Part shown: positions 1 through 9,351 of the stretch, one piece after another
Layout of the letters: each line of letters starts with the position of its first letter
Numbering within the stretch: the first letter of the stretch is position 1
Assembly: GCA_947069175.1 (NCBI GenBank)
Contig: CAMTDV010000013.1
Coordinates: forward strand, 58,720,610 to 58,784,609
DNA from: Scalesia atractyloides
Taxonomy: Eukaryota; Streptophyta; Magnoliopsida; Asterales; Asteraceae
Direction: 5' to 3'
DNA length: 64,000 nucleotides
Notes under the pieces: generated by a model
Database searches by the model: none
Told to the model about the DNA's origin: nothing
Seen by the model: the letters and a program-made list of their open reading frames with translations, nothing else
Made by a program: the position numbers and the translations under genes

Positions 1-322
1 GGTCAGTCACGGTTCAGCAGACTTAACACACACATGCTCAACCACTCCGCCACTTGTACTTTTTAGTGATATAACCAGACAATTAATTGAAATAATGAAA
101 CGGAAATCAAAACCCAGTCAACTGATGCGCCCAAATTTGTTGACGCCGGAAAATCCGACAATTTCGTCAAACGTCGTCGGTTACCTATGACTTAACGTAA
201 ACATTTAACCACAACGTCGGTTATAACTGATGTCCAGTCCGCGACACAAGCTATAACCGCCGGAAAAATTCTAACCGACGAATCAAGTCAGAAAACGGGC
301 TAAATACGTTGATGTTTTGCCC

Positions 323-330
323 TATAAATA
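323..330 (+). promoter_or_regulatory. TATA box of element A 5' LTR
   Basis: TATAAATA in the context CCCTATAAATACCCC. The same box occurs in the 3' LTR (6948-6955) and, on the minus strand, in the element B LTR near 47755-47765. Transcription would start about 30 bp downstream, placing the tRNA-like units inside the transcribed leader. Confidence 0.7.
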
Positions 331-765
331 CCCCTTCTAACCACTGTTAACTTTTTCGCTCACAATCACCCTCTTTCCCGACGTAATTTCACTCGCCGGA
401 GAACTGCTGTAACTCGCCGGAAAACCAAACCCTTCACTTCTGAGCCTTTCTGAACCCCCTGAGCTTATACCGAAGTCACCCACATCCTTTTCAAGCTTGC
501 TGAAGACTCTCTGCTGCAAGACACACGTCGCCGGAAGTGTTTGCTGTCACCGGAGTTTCGCCAGAGAAACAGAGGAGTCCAGTCGGTATACCTTACGCTT
601 AATCCTTCATTCTTTTTATTTAATCTCACATGTAATTAACCATCAGACACTAACGAACATGATTTAATCATCGAACCAGTCGGACTTCCGATTCTGGTTA
701 AAATCAACGAAGAAGACGAAGTTTCTGTAGTGTATAAGTATAATTAAAATCAAGTTATTACTCGG

Positions 766-1345
766 GTTAGACACACAGTCCAGCGGTGGACTGTGTGCAC
801 ATTAAACACGTAAACGTCTCGAGTTCGAATCTTGTCCCACGCATGCTGCCTTAATAAAAATGTTTTTTTAGTTAACCGAACTGGAGTCACGCTGTACATG
901 TTAAGTTTAATAATAACCGGAATAATAACCAAGTTAGACACACAGTCCAGTGGTGGACTGTGTGTATGTTTAAATCACAGGACACGAGTTCGAGTCCGGG
1001 CTACCGCACCGGCCCGGATAATTATTAAACTTTTTATTTAAGACAGAAATGAAAATGTTCAGTTTGTATATAAGTATAATATAAATCGGATTATTTAACA
1101 AGTTAGACACACAGTCCAGCGGTGGAGTGTGTGTTAACTCAACCCACAGGTCCCGGGTTCGAGACCTGTGGAGAGCACCGGTCCGATTCAGTAAAATCTT
1201 TTTAGAAATAAATTGATTTTCGGATTAATCTAATTAATATATAAATATAATTACAGAAATATTTCGGGTTAGACACGTAGCTCAGTTGGTAGAGCTGCGT
1301 GCACGCGTACGGGAGGTCTCGGGTTCGAGCCTCACTCAGCGCACA
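766..1345 (+). other. Array of four tRNA-headed ~167-bp units in the 5' LTR leader
   Basis: Four heads begin with GTTAGACAC at 767, 934, 1102 and 1268, a spacing of 166-168 bp. Heads 1-3 have a hairpin, CACACAGTCCA / TGGACTGTGTG around a 4-nt loop (perfect in heads 1 and 2, one mismatch in head 3), followed by a box-B-like GTTCGANNC. Head 4 has a textbook box A (TAGCTCAGTTGG) with a perfect GCTC/GAGC D-stem and box B GGTTCGAGCCT about 33 nt later, the spacing of an intronless tRNA gene. Between heads are AT-rich bodies sharing an ACCGGNCCG-like patch. This resembles a diverged tandem array of tRNA-derived SINE-like monomers. The tRNA-like features are seen directly; any pol III activity is inference. 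Confidence 0.75.
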
Positions 1346-1772
1346 CTTACACGTATACGAACCGGTCAAACAATCAAGGTCAACGGTCAACGGTCAAAAA
1401 AGTCAACTTTTTTTATTATTTTTATTTATTTATTTTAATTAAAAATCAATTAAAATACTTAAAAATAACATTTTTAAGGTTAGAAAATAGCCTTAAACTT
1501 ACAAAAATACACCCAACAATCCTACTAAAATGGATTAATAAAATCCGTTTACTTACCGAACCATAATGCTATTTATCTAGGTTAATTTCACTCGTGGTTA
1601 AAACCACTTCGCGTGCATTCAACATCATCAACCGAACGCACCCACTGTGAGTAAATCTTACAACTCCCCCTTTTTAATTTCACGTTTTGGGGTGTGTCAT
1701 GTGTCACAAAATAATTAACTCGTTTATTTAAACTTGTGCCATACCATATCGTGATCTAAACTTAGATTGTTT

Positions 1773-2047
1773 ATATTGTTGTAATTATGTATTCCATTTT
1801 GTCAACTTATATAAATTCATTCATTAAGCCCATCAGTTCCTCGTGGTAGACGAGTTGAGCAACGCGTGCCTCAAAACCAATCCATTATTGTTCATGTGTG
1901 TATTATTGACTTTATATTGTTTGTAGTTATGTCCTTCATATTATCATGTTTATGCAATTCATTCATTAGGCCCATCAGTTCCTCGTGAGAGACGAGTTGA
2001 GCAACGCGTGCCTCTAAACGATCCATTATTGTTCATGTGTGTATTGT
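1773..2047 (+). repeat. ~140-bp direct repeat inside element A LTR
   Basis: Two copies (about 1773-1914 and 1916-2047) share the core ATTCATTAxGCCCATCAGTT, CTCGT..GACGAGTTGAGCAACGCGTGCCTC and TTCATGTGTGTATT. The same duplication is in the 3' LTR and, inverted, in all three element B LTR copies (for example 39495-39720), so it predates the split of A and B. Confidence 0.85.
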
Positions 2048-2420
2048 TTAATATTAAATTGATTTACGAATAGGTTTACATCTATTTTTACTCATGTGTG
2101 GTTGTGCACTTTATTTTATAATCAATTAAATAAACTTGTTCAAATGTTTTCCATAGGATTCACTCCCCAACTTTTTGTTGATCCAAAAACCCTTTTTACA
2201 CATGATACAGGTGAACAGGATGAAGCAAGGAAAACATAGGAAATGCCTTAGAAGAAAACAAAGAAGCTTAATTGATGCTTAGGTCGTGATGTAATTATGT
2301 TTGTAAATTTCCATTAAATTGTATTAATGAATATGGAACGTTAAAATAAATGTCATGAGCTTTGATGATAACCCAATCATGCCCGATCACCTTTTCCGCT
2401 GTGGTCGGGGTGTGACAGAC

Positions 2421-2432
2421 TGGTATCAGAGC
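2421..2432 (+). other. Primer binding site 1 (initiator tRNA-Met)
   Basis: TGGTATCAGAGC, complementary to the 3' end of plant initiator tRNA-Met, lies three bases after the LTR end. It continues into Cassandra-like sequence (GCCACTCC...) rather than into the element A leader, which restarts at a second primer binding site at 2916. Confidence 0.9.
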
Positions 2433-2746
2433 CACTCCTGTGCCGTTCGGGATGTTGGGGCAAAACCTCATCGAGTACGATGAGTCCCTTAGGGGGGTGA
2501 TTGTAACACCTAATGGCAACCTCCCAAATGTGGGGCAAAATACCTCATCGAGGATAATGGCAACCTCCTACATGTTGGGGCAAAACCTCATCGAGGACGA
2601 TGAGTCCCTTAGGGGGGGTGATTATAACACCTAATGGCATACCTCTCAACATCGTCCATGGACATGAGAGATTTCTGGTTCATAAGTAATGCCCTACCTC
2701 TAAAATCACCAACGCGTTTTGGGCTTAATGCTAGTGGATGAGAAGA

Positions 2747-2809
2747 GAACTCAACAGTTAAGCGTGCTCAAGTGGGAGTAGTACTAGGATGGGTGACCTC
2801 CTGGGAAGT
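2747..2809 (+). pseudogene. 5S rRNA-derived 3' half within Cassandra-like LTR
   Basis: The stretch matches the plant 5S rRNA gene from about its middle to near its 3' end. AGTTAAGCGTGC (box A) is at 2757-2768, and AGTAGTACTAGGATGGGTGA (box C) begins at about 2777. The 5' half of 5S and the last bases are absent, so this is not a functional 5S gene. The internal pol III promoter is well preserved, as is typical of Cassandra LTRs. Confidence 0.88.
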
Positions 2810-2915
2810 CTCCACCAGGGCAACCAAAAACAAAGCCGTGAGTTCCTGGATGGGCCACCCATCAAGGGCAAAGCGGACAATATTGGTGATAACGAGGGGT
2901 AGGGATGTTACAGAT

Positions 2916-2927
2916 TGGTATCAGAGC
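2916..2927 (+). other. Primer binding site 2, element A proper
   Basis: A second TGGTATCAGAGC, preceded by GTTACAGAT and followed by CATGACTATAGGG. That downstream leader matches the leader next to the primer site in element B (minus strand, left of 45637), so this is the original junction of A. Confidence 0.9.
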
Positions 2928-3691
2928 CATGACTATAGGGATATAGGATATGTTATTAGACCCTTAGAGCCTATACTATAGTCTGCCTAAATTTTAATTG
3001 ATTAGGTGGTTACATACAAACTTGTGATATTTATTTGTTTCATATTTGTTTATACCTACAGTCAAACATACATACTTATATACATATTCATTATACATAT
3101 ATCAATGTTCATATATTCAATTCATTTTCATACTCTCATTATTCAAAGATTTTGTTGCAATTTTCAAATCTCATCAAAGTAAGTTCTGCGACGGGCATGT
3201 AGTAACTGAAGGGTACAAGTACCGGTAGTCGGAACGTCCTGTCTAGGTTGGCATTCGTATAAATCCAATATAACGGACCATTTTGCCTACCTGGGGACTA
3301 ACGATGAGAGTACGAAGGACCTATTAGGCCAAAGCATGCCACACCAAACGTCGTTCGAACTAACCCACTTTGAGGTGTCACCGTGTCTACACCTGGACAC
3401 ATTCCGAATATCACACGTTGTATACATATTTCTCGATTTTCTCCGGGTTTTAGTGTACGCAACCAGGCAAACCCATGCGAACCATATGAAAAACCCGGTA
3501 TTCATGGGGCCCACATGATTACGAAGGTGAAGTATGACGGCATGTAGGGCCTAATGGCGAGCAAAGCCCAAGACATCCTATGGATGTAGTAGATTTATTT
3601 TTCTATAATTATTTTATGAATGTTCATTCCTAAGTGTGACCCATGAACCCAAAAACATCCAACTCATACTCTTGACATGTATTCCTTGTAG
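2928..3691 (+). other. Element A untranslated leader before gag
   Basis: No conserved coding frame. The sequence is shared with the two element B leaders (about 41611-42376 and 44871-45636, inverted), including the stretch around 3330-3600. Small open frames in it are not conserved between copies and are not called. Confidence 0.7.
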
Positions 3692-4668
3692 ATGTCTTCT
3701 AACCTCGCCCGTAGGAAGATGAGAGCAGGAAAAGCCCGCGAGCGCATGGCTGCCCTAATCGCTCAACAAATGGCTGCCGTAATACCCAACATTGTAATCC
3801 AAGTACAACAAGCACTTACCGCTAATCCTGTCAATCAAGAAAATCAAAACGTTATCAACTCTTCCCCAAATACCACTAAATGCACCTACAAGCATTTCAA
3901 ATCATGCGACCCTCCGAAATACAAAGGGACTGAAGGTGTCACTGCTCTCCTCCATTGGTTTGAAGAGATGGAGAACACTTTTCTAAACTGCGATTGCCCC
4001 GATGATCGCAAGGTGCGTTATGCTACTGGTCGTTTATATGGAATAGCACTTACTTGGTGGAATACAGAGAAGGCCAAACGAGGCGTCGACGATGCTATGA
4101 CTTTAACTTGGAATGAATTAAAAGAAATCATGACTAGACGATTTTGCCCAAGGAGCGAAATCAAGAAATTAGAAGATGAGTTCTATTTGTTGAAGCAAAA
4201 GGAAGGCGACCACACCACGTACAACAAAAGATTCCTCGAGTTACATCAAATGGTTCCCAACATGTTCACTCCCCTCTACCGTTTGATCGAGTACTACATT
4301 CGTGGTCTTCGTCAAAGATTCAAGACTCTGTAATAAGTACCACGCCTGCAACTTTGGAAGCAGCAATGGAGCTAGCAACAGCGCTCACCGAGAACCGAAT
4401 CCGGAACAAAGACTTCAAGGAGGAGAAGAAGAAGGATAAAGCATCGACTGAAACCTCCGACTACACCCAAACCGAATCCCCTTCTCAACCCAATTCTAAG
4501 AGAAAAAGAGACGGGCAACTTTTCGCTACTATCCAACGAAATCAACCAATTTCACACGCCATACCCATCCAAGCTATCCCAATCACTCAAGTGGCACCCA
4601 ACTCAACTTACCCAAATAAGAAACCATATCTTGGACCGCACCCTCGATGCAACAACTGTTTTTATCTC
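3692..4668 (+). pseudogene. gag of element A, frameshifted and truncated
   Basis: The product begins MSSNLARRKMRAGKARERMA and contains a Retrotrans_gag-type capsid region (about residues 60-210, with GRLYGIALTWWNTEKAKRG and a RRFCPRSEIKKLEDEFY stretch). A one-base deletion near 4310 (CTTCGTC where element B has CTTCCGTC) shifts the frame; the correct frame resumes as EAAMELATALTENRIRNKDF. The gene is then cut at about 4666 by an inverted Cassandra-like element and does not resume, so both zinc knuckles seen in the B copies (CANCGRYGHLSKGC, CFNCGDPTHFRNTC) are missing. The start is chosen because B has an equivalent Met (MTSSLARRKMRVG). Gag would form the virus-like particle; this copy cannot. 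Confidence 0.88.
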
Positions 4669-5225
4669 TGTAACATCCCTACCCCTCGTTATCACCAATA
4701 TTGTCCGCTTTGCCCTTGATGGGTGGCCCATCCAGGAACTCACGGCTTTGTTTTTGGTTGCATTGGTGGAGACTTCCAGGAGGTCACCCATCCTAGTACT
4801 ACTCCCACTTGAGCACGCTTAACTGTGGAGTTCTCCTCTCATCCACTAGCATTAAGCCCAAAACGCGTTGGTGATTTTAAAAGGTAGGGCATTACTTATG
4901 AACCAGGAATCTCTCCTGTCCACGGACGATGTTGAGAGGTATGCCATTAGGTGTTATAATCACCCCCCTAAGGGACTCATCGTCCTCGATAGGTTTTGCC
5001 CCAACATGTAGGAGGTTGCCATTATCCTCGATGAGGTATTTTGCCCCACATTTGGGAGGTTGCCATTAGGTGTTACAATCACCCCCCCTAAGGGACTCAT
5101 CGTCCTCGATGAGGTTTTGCCCCAACATCCCGAACGGCACATGAGTGGCTCTGATACCACTCTGTAACACCCCTGCCCCTCGTTATCACCAATATTGTCC
5201 GCTTTGCCCTGATGGGTGGCCCACC
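4669..5225 (-). mobile_element. Cassandra-like TRIM, inverted, inside element A gag
   Basis: Read on the minus strand: a truncated 5' LTR (5163 to about 5225), an iMet primer site (5148-5159), a duplicated internal region with purine tracts, and a 290-bp 3' LTR (4669-4958) with ends TGTAACATC...GGTGTTATA on the plus strand. It shares with the copy at 2421-2912 the odd partial duplication of internal region plus LTR start, so both derive from the same rearranged source. The far part of its 5' LTR and the rest of gag are gone, implying a deletion at about 5225. Confidence 0.85.
4772..4833 (-). pseudogene. 5S rRNA-derived 3' half, inverted copy
   Basis: Reverse complement of the 5S-like stretch at 2747-2809. 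Box C (TCACCCATCCTAGTACTACT on the plus strand, from 4784) and box A (GCACGCTTAACT, from 4813) are retained. It is part of the Cassandra-like LTR and not a free-standing 5S gene. Confidence 0.87.
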
Positions 5226-5478
5226 ACGCTTCATAGGCCTGGCGTGCCATGTGTAAACTGTTTGAGTAATTATTGATTATTATTTTCAGTACATGCAATT
5301 TCATAGGCTGTCGCTCCCCATTACATTATGAGCGTTGAGCATGTTCCCCATTTTATTATGAGGTTGAACCTGGCGTGCCCACATACGATCGGCTCCGTTT
5401 GATTGAGCCTTGATCGCACAGACATTTTTCATTTTCAGTATTTATGAGTTTGTTGTATTGGTTGTAGAGTCACATAGG
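5226..5478. other. Unassigned element A interior
   Basis: Non-coding, with no match to gag or pol. It contains a short doublet of CCCCATTxxATTATGAG around 5315-5365. I see nothing else. Confidence 0.4.
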
Positions 5479-6124
5479 ACTAATCATAATTCACTGATAA
5501 AACCAATGAAAATTTGACGAGAATATGGTGGATACATCGCTGGTACTTCCTATATATAAGTATTCTTGTCAAAGGATCAGAGGCATTGTCAGACGGTTAT
5601 GAGAAGTTCTATGTAGGATTTATAGTTTCTTGGTAACTAATCATAACTTGTGGATAAAACCAATGAAAATTTGGCAAGAATATGGTGGATACGCCGCTGG
5701 TACTTCCTATATATAAGTATTCTTGCCAAAGGATCAGAGGCATTATCACGCGGTTATGAGAAGTTCCATGTAGGATTTAGTATTGCCTTGGTTGAAATTT
5801 GTGTTACATTCATATCATCTCGCTATTTAAAGAAATTGGACTGTGCTCTATTTCTACATAAACTAACCTCTCCATCATAACAAACGAGAGAGGAACTGTC
5901 ACCATTCAAACGTATATGCTATCAGAATGTGGATTCAAATATTAGCTGTTGTGTTTATTTATGTTCTATAGTCATAGAACCAATCATCACTTACTGATAA
6001 AACCAATGAAAATTTGACAAGAATATGGTGGATACGCCGCTGGTACTTCCTATATATAAGTATTCTTGTCAAAGGATCAGAGGTATTGTTAGATGGTTAT
6101 GAGAAGTTCCATGTAGGTTGTAGT
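5479..6124 (+). repeat. Three imperfect ~145-150-bp direct repeats in element A 3' region
   Basis: Copies lie at about 5479-5629, 5636-5781 and 5979-6124. Each holds TGATAAAACCAATGAAAATT, GAATATGGTGGATAC, CTGGTACTTCCTATATATAA and GGTTATGAGAAGTTC. Copies 1 and 2 are nearly adjacent; a 200-bp unrelated stretch separates copy 3. No coding function is seen; short frames inside are repeat-driven. Confidence 0.88.
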
Positions 6125-6387
6125 ATTAGAAGTTTTGCCTTAGGATATAACCATACCCTTCCAAGCATATCCAAACTCTTATGCATGATATCATATTTAG
6201 CGAATCAATTCTGCTTATCAATACTTTTATAGTAGGCAACAAAAAGCGATTCCTGTAATAGGGTACTTAACCCTTACAAGGAACGTTACCGCCTCAAACA
6301 AAAACTTAAAACCTTACTTCTTCTAAGCATGTAACTGTCAAACTAAACACATCATTCTTTTAGTCAAATATATCACTATTTAAATTT

Positions 6388-6418
6388 CGGGACGAAATTT
6401 CTAAAAAGCAGGGGATAC
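6388..6418 (+). other. Polypurine-tract region of element A
   Basis: CGGGACGAAATTTCTAAAAA followed by GCAGGGGATAC runs directly into the LTR start TGTAACATCC at 6419. The same GGACGAAATTTC...AGGGGA signature precedes the 3' LTR of chromovirus E (63637-63666). This supports a Tekay-type gypsy as the likely helper. Confidence 0.85.
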
Positions 6419-6608
6419 TGTAACATCCGTCAAAAACGGATTTACCAAACCCGCTCTGTTTATTAACCGAGCAATCAGTTAAAAAATTTCGTTGCGAATT
6501 TAATGCCCAAAATAATTTTAAATGATACATAATTAATTATTATATTGGAATATATAAATTGTTTTTGAAAAACTGTTAAAAATAAGAAAATAAAAATAAC
6601 ATGTTTCT

Positions 6609-6678
6609 GCCGGGTTTCGAACCCGGGTCAGTCACGGTTCAACAGACTTAACACACACATGCTCAACCACTCCGCCAC
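6609..6678 (-). other. Class II tRNA-like segment in U3 of the 3' LTR, minus strand
   Basis: On the minus strand it reads GTGGCGGAGTGGTTGAGC (D-arm/box A of a tRNA-Ser/Leu type), a 30-40-nt middle, then a perfect T-arm CCGGGTTCGAAACCCGG. At 70 nt it is shorter than a true tRNA-Ser/Leu (82-85 nt). The matching segment in the B LTR (48033-48111) is 79 nt. A cut copy begins the window (1-53). A tRNA-derived origin is well supported; function as a tRNA is not. Confidence 0.75.
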
Positions 6679-7387
6679 TTGTACTTTTTAGTGATATAAC
6701 CAGACAATTAATTGAAATAATGAAACGGAAATCAAAACCCAGTCAACTGACGCGCCCAAATTCGTTGACGCCGGAAAATCCGACAATTTCGTCAAACGTC
6801 GTCGGTTACCTATGACTTAACGTAAACATTTAACCACAACGTCGGTTATAACTGATGTCTAGTCCGCGACACAAGCTATAACCGCCGGAAAAATTCTAAC
6901 CGACGAATCAAGTCGGAAAACGGGCTAAATACGTTGATGTTTTGCCCTATAAATACCCCTTCTAACCACTGTTAACTTTTTCGCTCACAATCACCCTCTT
7001 CCCGACTTAATTTCACTCGCCGGAGAACTGCTGTAACTCGCCGGAAAACCGAACCCTTCACTTCTGAGCCTTACTGAACCCCCTGAGCTTATACCGAAGT
7101 CACTCACATCTTTTTCAAGCTTGCTGAAGACTCTCTGCTGCAAGACACACGTCGCCGGAAGTGTTTGCTGTCACCGGAGTTTCGCCGGAGAAACAGAGGA
7201 GTCCAGTCGGTATACCTTACGCTTAATCCTTCATTCTTTTTATTTAATCTCACATGTAATTAACCATCAGACACTAACGAACATGATTTAATCATCGAAC
7301 CAGTCGGACATCCGATTTGGTTAAAATCAACGAAGAAGACGAAGTTTCTGTAGTGTATAAGTATAATTAAAATCAAGTTATTACTCG

Positions 7388-7972
7388 GGTTAGACACACA
7401 GTCCAGCGGTGGACTGTGTGCACATTAAACACGTAAACGTCTCGAGTTCGAATCTTGTCCCACGCATGCTGCCTTAATAAAAATGTTTTTTTTTGTTAAC
7501 CGAACCGGAGTCACGCTGTACATGTTAAGTTTAATAATAACCGGAATAATAACCAAGTTAGACACACAGTCCAGTGGTGGACTGTGTGTATGTTTAAATC
7601 ACAGGACACAAGTTCGAGTCCGGGCAACCGCACCGGCCCGGATAATTATTAAACTTTTTATTTAAGACAGAAATGAAAATGTTCAGTTTGTATATAAGTA
7701 TAATATAAATCGGATTATTTAACAAGTTAGACACACAGTCCAGCGGTGGATGTGTGTTAACTCAACCCACAGGTCCAGGGTTCGAGACCTGTGGAGAGCA
7801 CCGGTCCGATTCAGTAAAATCTTTTTAGAAATAAATTGATTTTCGGATTAATCTAATTAATATATAAATATAATTAAAAACAGAAATATTTCGGGTTAGA
7901 CACGTAGCTCAGTTGGTAGAGCTGCGTGCATGCGTACGGGAGGTCTCGGGTTCGAGCCTCACTCAGCGCACA
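7388..7972 (+). other. Array of four tRNA-headed units in the 3' LTR
   Basis: Heads begin at about 7389, 7557, 7725 and 7894. Hairpin stems CACACAGTCCA/TGGACTGTGTG are perfect in head 1 (7395-7405/7410-7420) and head 2 (7563-7573/7578-7588); head 3 has lost bases in the second arm. Head 4 keeps box A TAGCTCAGTTGG (7905-7916), D-stem GCTC/GAGC and box B GGTTCGAGCCT (7949-7959). Confidence 0.75.
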
Positions 7973-9042
7973 CTTACACGCATACGAACCGGTCAAACAG
8001 TCAAGGTCAACGGTCAAAAAAAGTCAACTTTTTTTATTATTTTTATTTATTTATTTTAATTAAAAATCAATTAAAAATACTTAAAAATAACATTTTAAGG
8101 TTAGAAAATAGCCTTAAACTCACAAAAATACACCCAACAATCCTACTAAAATGGATTAATAAAATCCGTTTACTTACCGAACCATAATGCTATTTATCTA
8201 GGTTAATTTCACTCGTGGTTAAAACCACTTCGCGTGCATTCAACATCATCAACCGAATGCACCCACTGTGAGTAAATCTTACAACTCCCCCTTTTTAATT
8301 GCACGTTTTGGGGTGTGTCATGTGTCACAAAATAATTAACTCGTTTATTTAAACTTGTGCCATACCATATCGTGATCTAAACTTAGATTGTTTATATTGT
8401 TGTAATTATGTATTCCATTTTGTCAACTTATATGAAATTCATTCATTAAGCCCATCAGTTCCTCGTGGTAGACGAGTTGAGCAACGCGTGCCTCAAAACC
8501 AATCCATTATTGTTCATGTGTGTATTATTGACTTTATATTGTTTGTAGTTATGTCCTTCATATTATCATGTTTATGCAATTCATTCATTAGGCCCATCAG
8601 TTCCTCGTGAGAGACGAGTTGAGCAACGCGTGCCTCTAAACGATCCATTATTGTTCATGTGTGTATTGTTTAATATTAAATTGATTTACGAATAGGTTTA
8701 CATCTATTTTTACTCATGTGTGGTTGTGCACTTTATTTCATAATCAATTAAATAAACTTGTTCAAATGTTTTCCATAGGATTCACTCCCCAACTTTTTGT
8801 TGATCCAAAAACCCTTTTTACACATGATACAGGTGAACAGGATGAAGCAAGGAAAACATAGGAAATGCCTTAGAAGAAAACAAAGAAGCTTAGATTGATG
8901 CTTAGGTCGTGATGTAATTATGTTTGTAAATTTCCGTTAAATTGTATTAATGAATATGGAACGTTAAAATAAATGTCATGAGCTTTGATGATAACCCAAT
9001 CATGCCCCGATCACCTTTTCCGCTGCGGGTCGGGGTGTGACA

Positions 9043-9351
9043 CAGGAGGAGGAGCATATGAAGATGGATCGAACTACTGATGTTGTACACTTTACTACCT
9101 CAAGCTCTAAGAAGAGGAAGAACTCTTATCCAAGGAAGGATGTTTCTAAAGTCCAAAAGCCTAATCCTAGTACAAGTGCGCCTTCCAGCTCTAAGAACTC
9201 CTTAGGCAAACCCTACTGCAAGTTCTGTAAAAAGACAGGACATAAGCAAAAGGAATGCCCTGACTTTAAGGAGTGGCTGGCTAAGAAAGGTAACGATTTT
9301 TTCATGATACTTGAGTCCTATAATTTAAATGTTCCTGCTAATTCTTGGTGA
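9043..9351 (+). pseudogene. Copia F gag C-terminus with zinc knuckle
   Basis: The frame enters from the element A insertion point (QEEEHMKMDRTTDVV...). A Lys/Ser-rich linker leads to a CCHC zinc knuckle, CKFCKKTGHKQKEC (about 9214-9255), which binds RNA in Gag. The frame continues toward protease but is halted by TGA at 9349-9351, where relatives have Trp (TGG), directly before VDSGA. The capsid part is missing. Confidence 0.85.

Larger units (their letters stand above)
1..2417 (+). repeat. Element A 5' LTR (first ~208 bp missing)
   Basis: It aligns base for base with 6627-9042 and ends in TGTGACA followed three bases later by a plant iMet primer binding site. It contains a TATAAATA box at 323-330, so U3 is short and roughly 2 kb of R/U5 leader precedes the primer binding site. 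Contents in order: the tail of an opposite-strand tRNA-like segment (1-53), TATA box, four tRNA-headed units (766-1345), and a ~140-bp internal direct repeat (1773-2047). Confidence 0.92.
2421..2912 (+). mobile_element. Cassandra-like TRIM fragment (primer site, internal region, one LTR) inside element A
   Basis: After the primer site come a short internal region, purine tracts at 2491-2500 and 2611-2620, and an LTR-like block 2623-2912 (290 bp) beginning TATAACACC (from TGTAACACC) and ending GATGTTACA. The internal piece ending in the purine tract and LTR start is present twice (2449-2510 and 2571-2631). The LTR holds a 5S-rRNA-like stretch, the hallmark of Cassandra elements. There is no upstream Cassandra LTR: element A's own LTR takes its place. 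A matching inverted copy lies at 4669-5225. Confidence 0.8.
1..9042 (+). mobile_element. Element A: gag-only, non-autonomous Ty3/gypsy-type LTR retrotransposon (left end outside window)
   Basis: Two near-identical LTRs (1-2417, missing about its first 208 bp, and 6419-9042) flank about 4 kb that holds a primer binding site, a broken gag and a purine-rich tract just before the 3' LTR. No protease, RT, RNase H or integrase is recognisable on either strand between the LTRs, so movement would depend on enzymes from another element. This is the arrangement of TR-GAG/LARD-type elements. The right end, TGTGACA at 9042, abuts copia F gag sequence; the candidate target duplication is cagga at 9043-9047, but the left copy lies outside the window. 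LTRs that look over 95% identical by eye suggest a fairly recent insertion. Confidence 0.85.
6419..9042 (+). repeat. Element A 3' LTR, complete (2624 bp)
   Basis: It runs from TGTAACATCC to GGGTGTGACA, preceded by a polypurine tract. It matches the 5' LTR over the whole visible length with scattered substitutions and small indels. Internal features: opposite-strand class II tRNA-like segment 6609-6678, TATAAATA 6948-6955, four tRNA-headed units 7388-7972, and a ~140-bp direct repeat around 8400-8670. Confidence 0.93.

Noticed and set aside
1266..1345. Functional tRNA gene at head 4 of the LTR array
   Set aside because: Box A, D-arm and box B are good, but the anticodon stem and acceptor stem do not pair convincingly and the T-stem is only partly paired. 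Called tRNA-like, not tRNA.
2747..2809. Functional 5S rRNA gene
   Set aside because: Only the 3' half with the internal promoter is present, inside a TRIM-type LTR; the 5' half and the true 3' end are missing.
3330..3520. Small proteins in the leader of elements A and B
   Set aside because: Open frames differ between A and the two B leaders and are not conserved as protein; they are by-products of conserved leader DNA.
5479..6124. CRISPR-like array
   Set aside because: Three repeats of ~150 bp without uniform spacers in a plant retroelement; not CRISPR.
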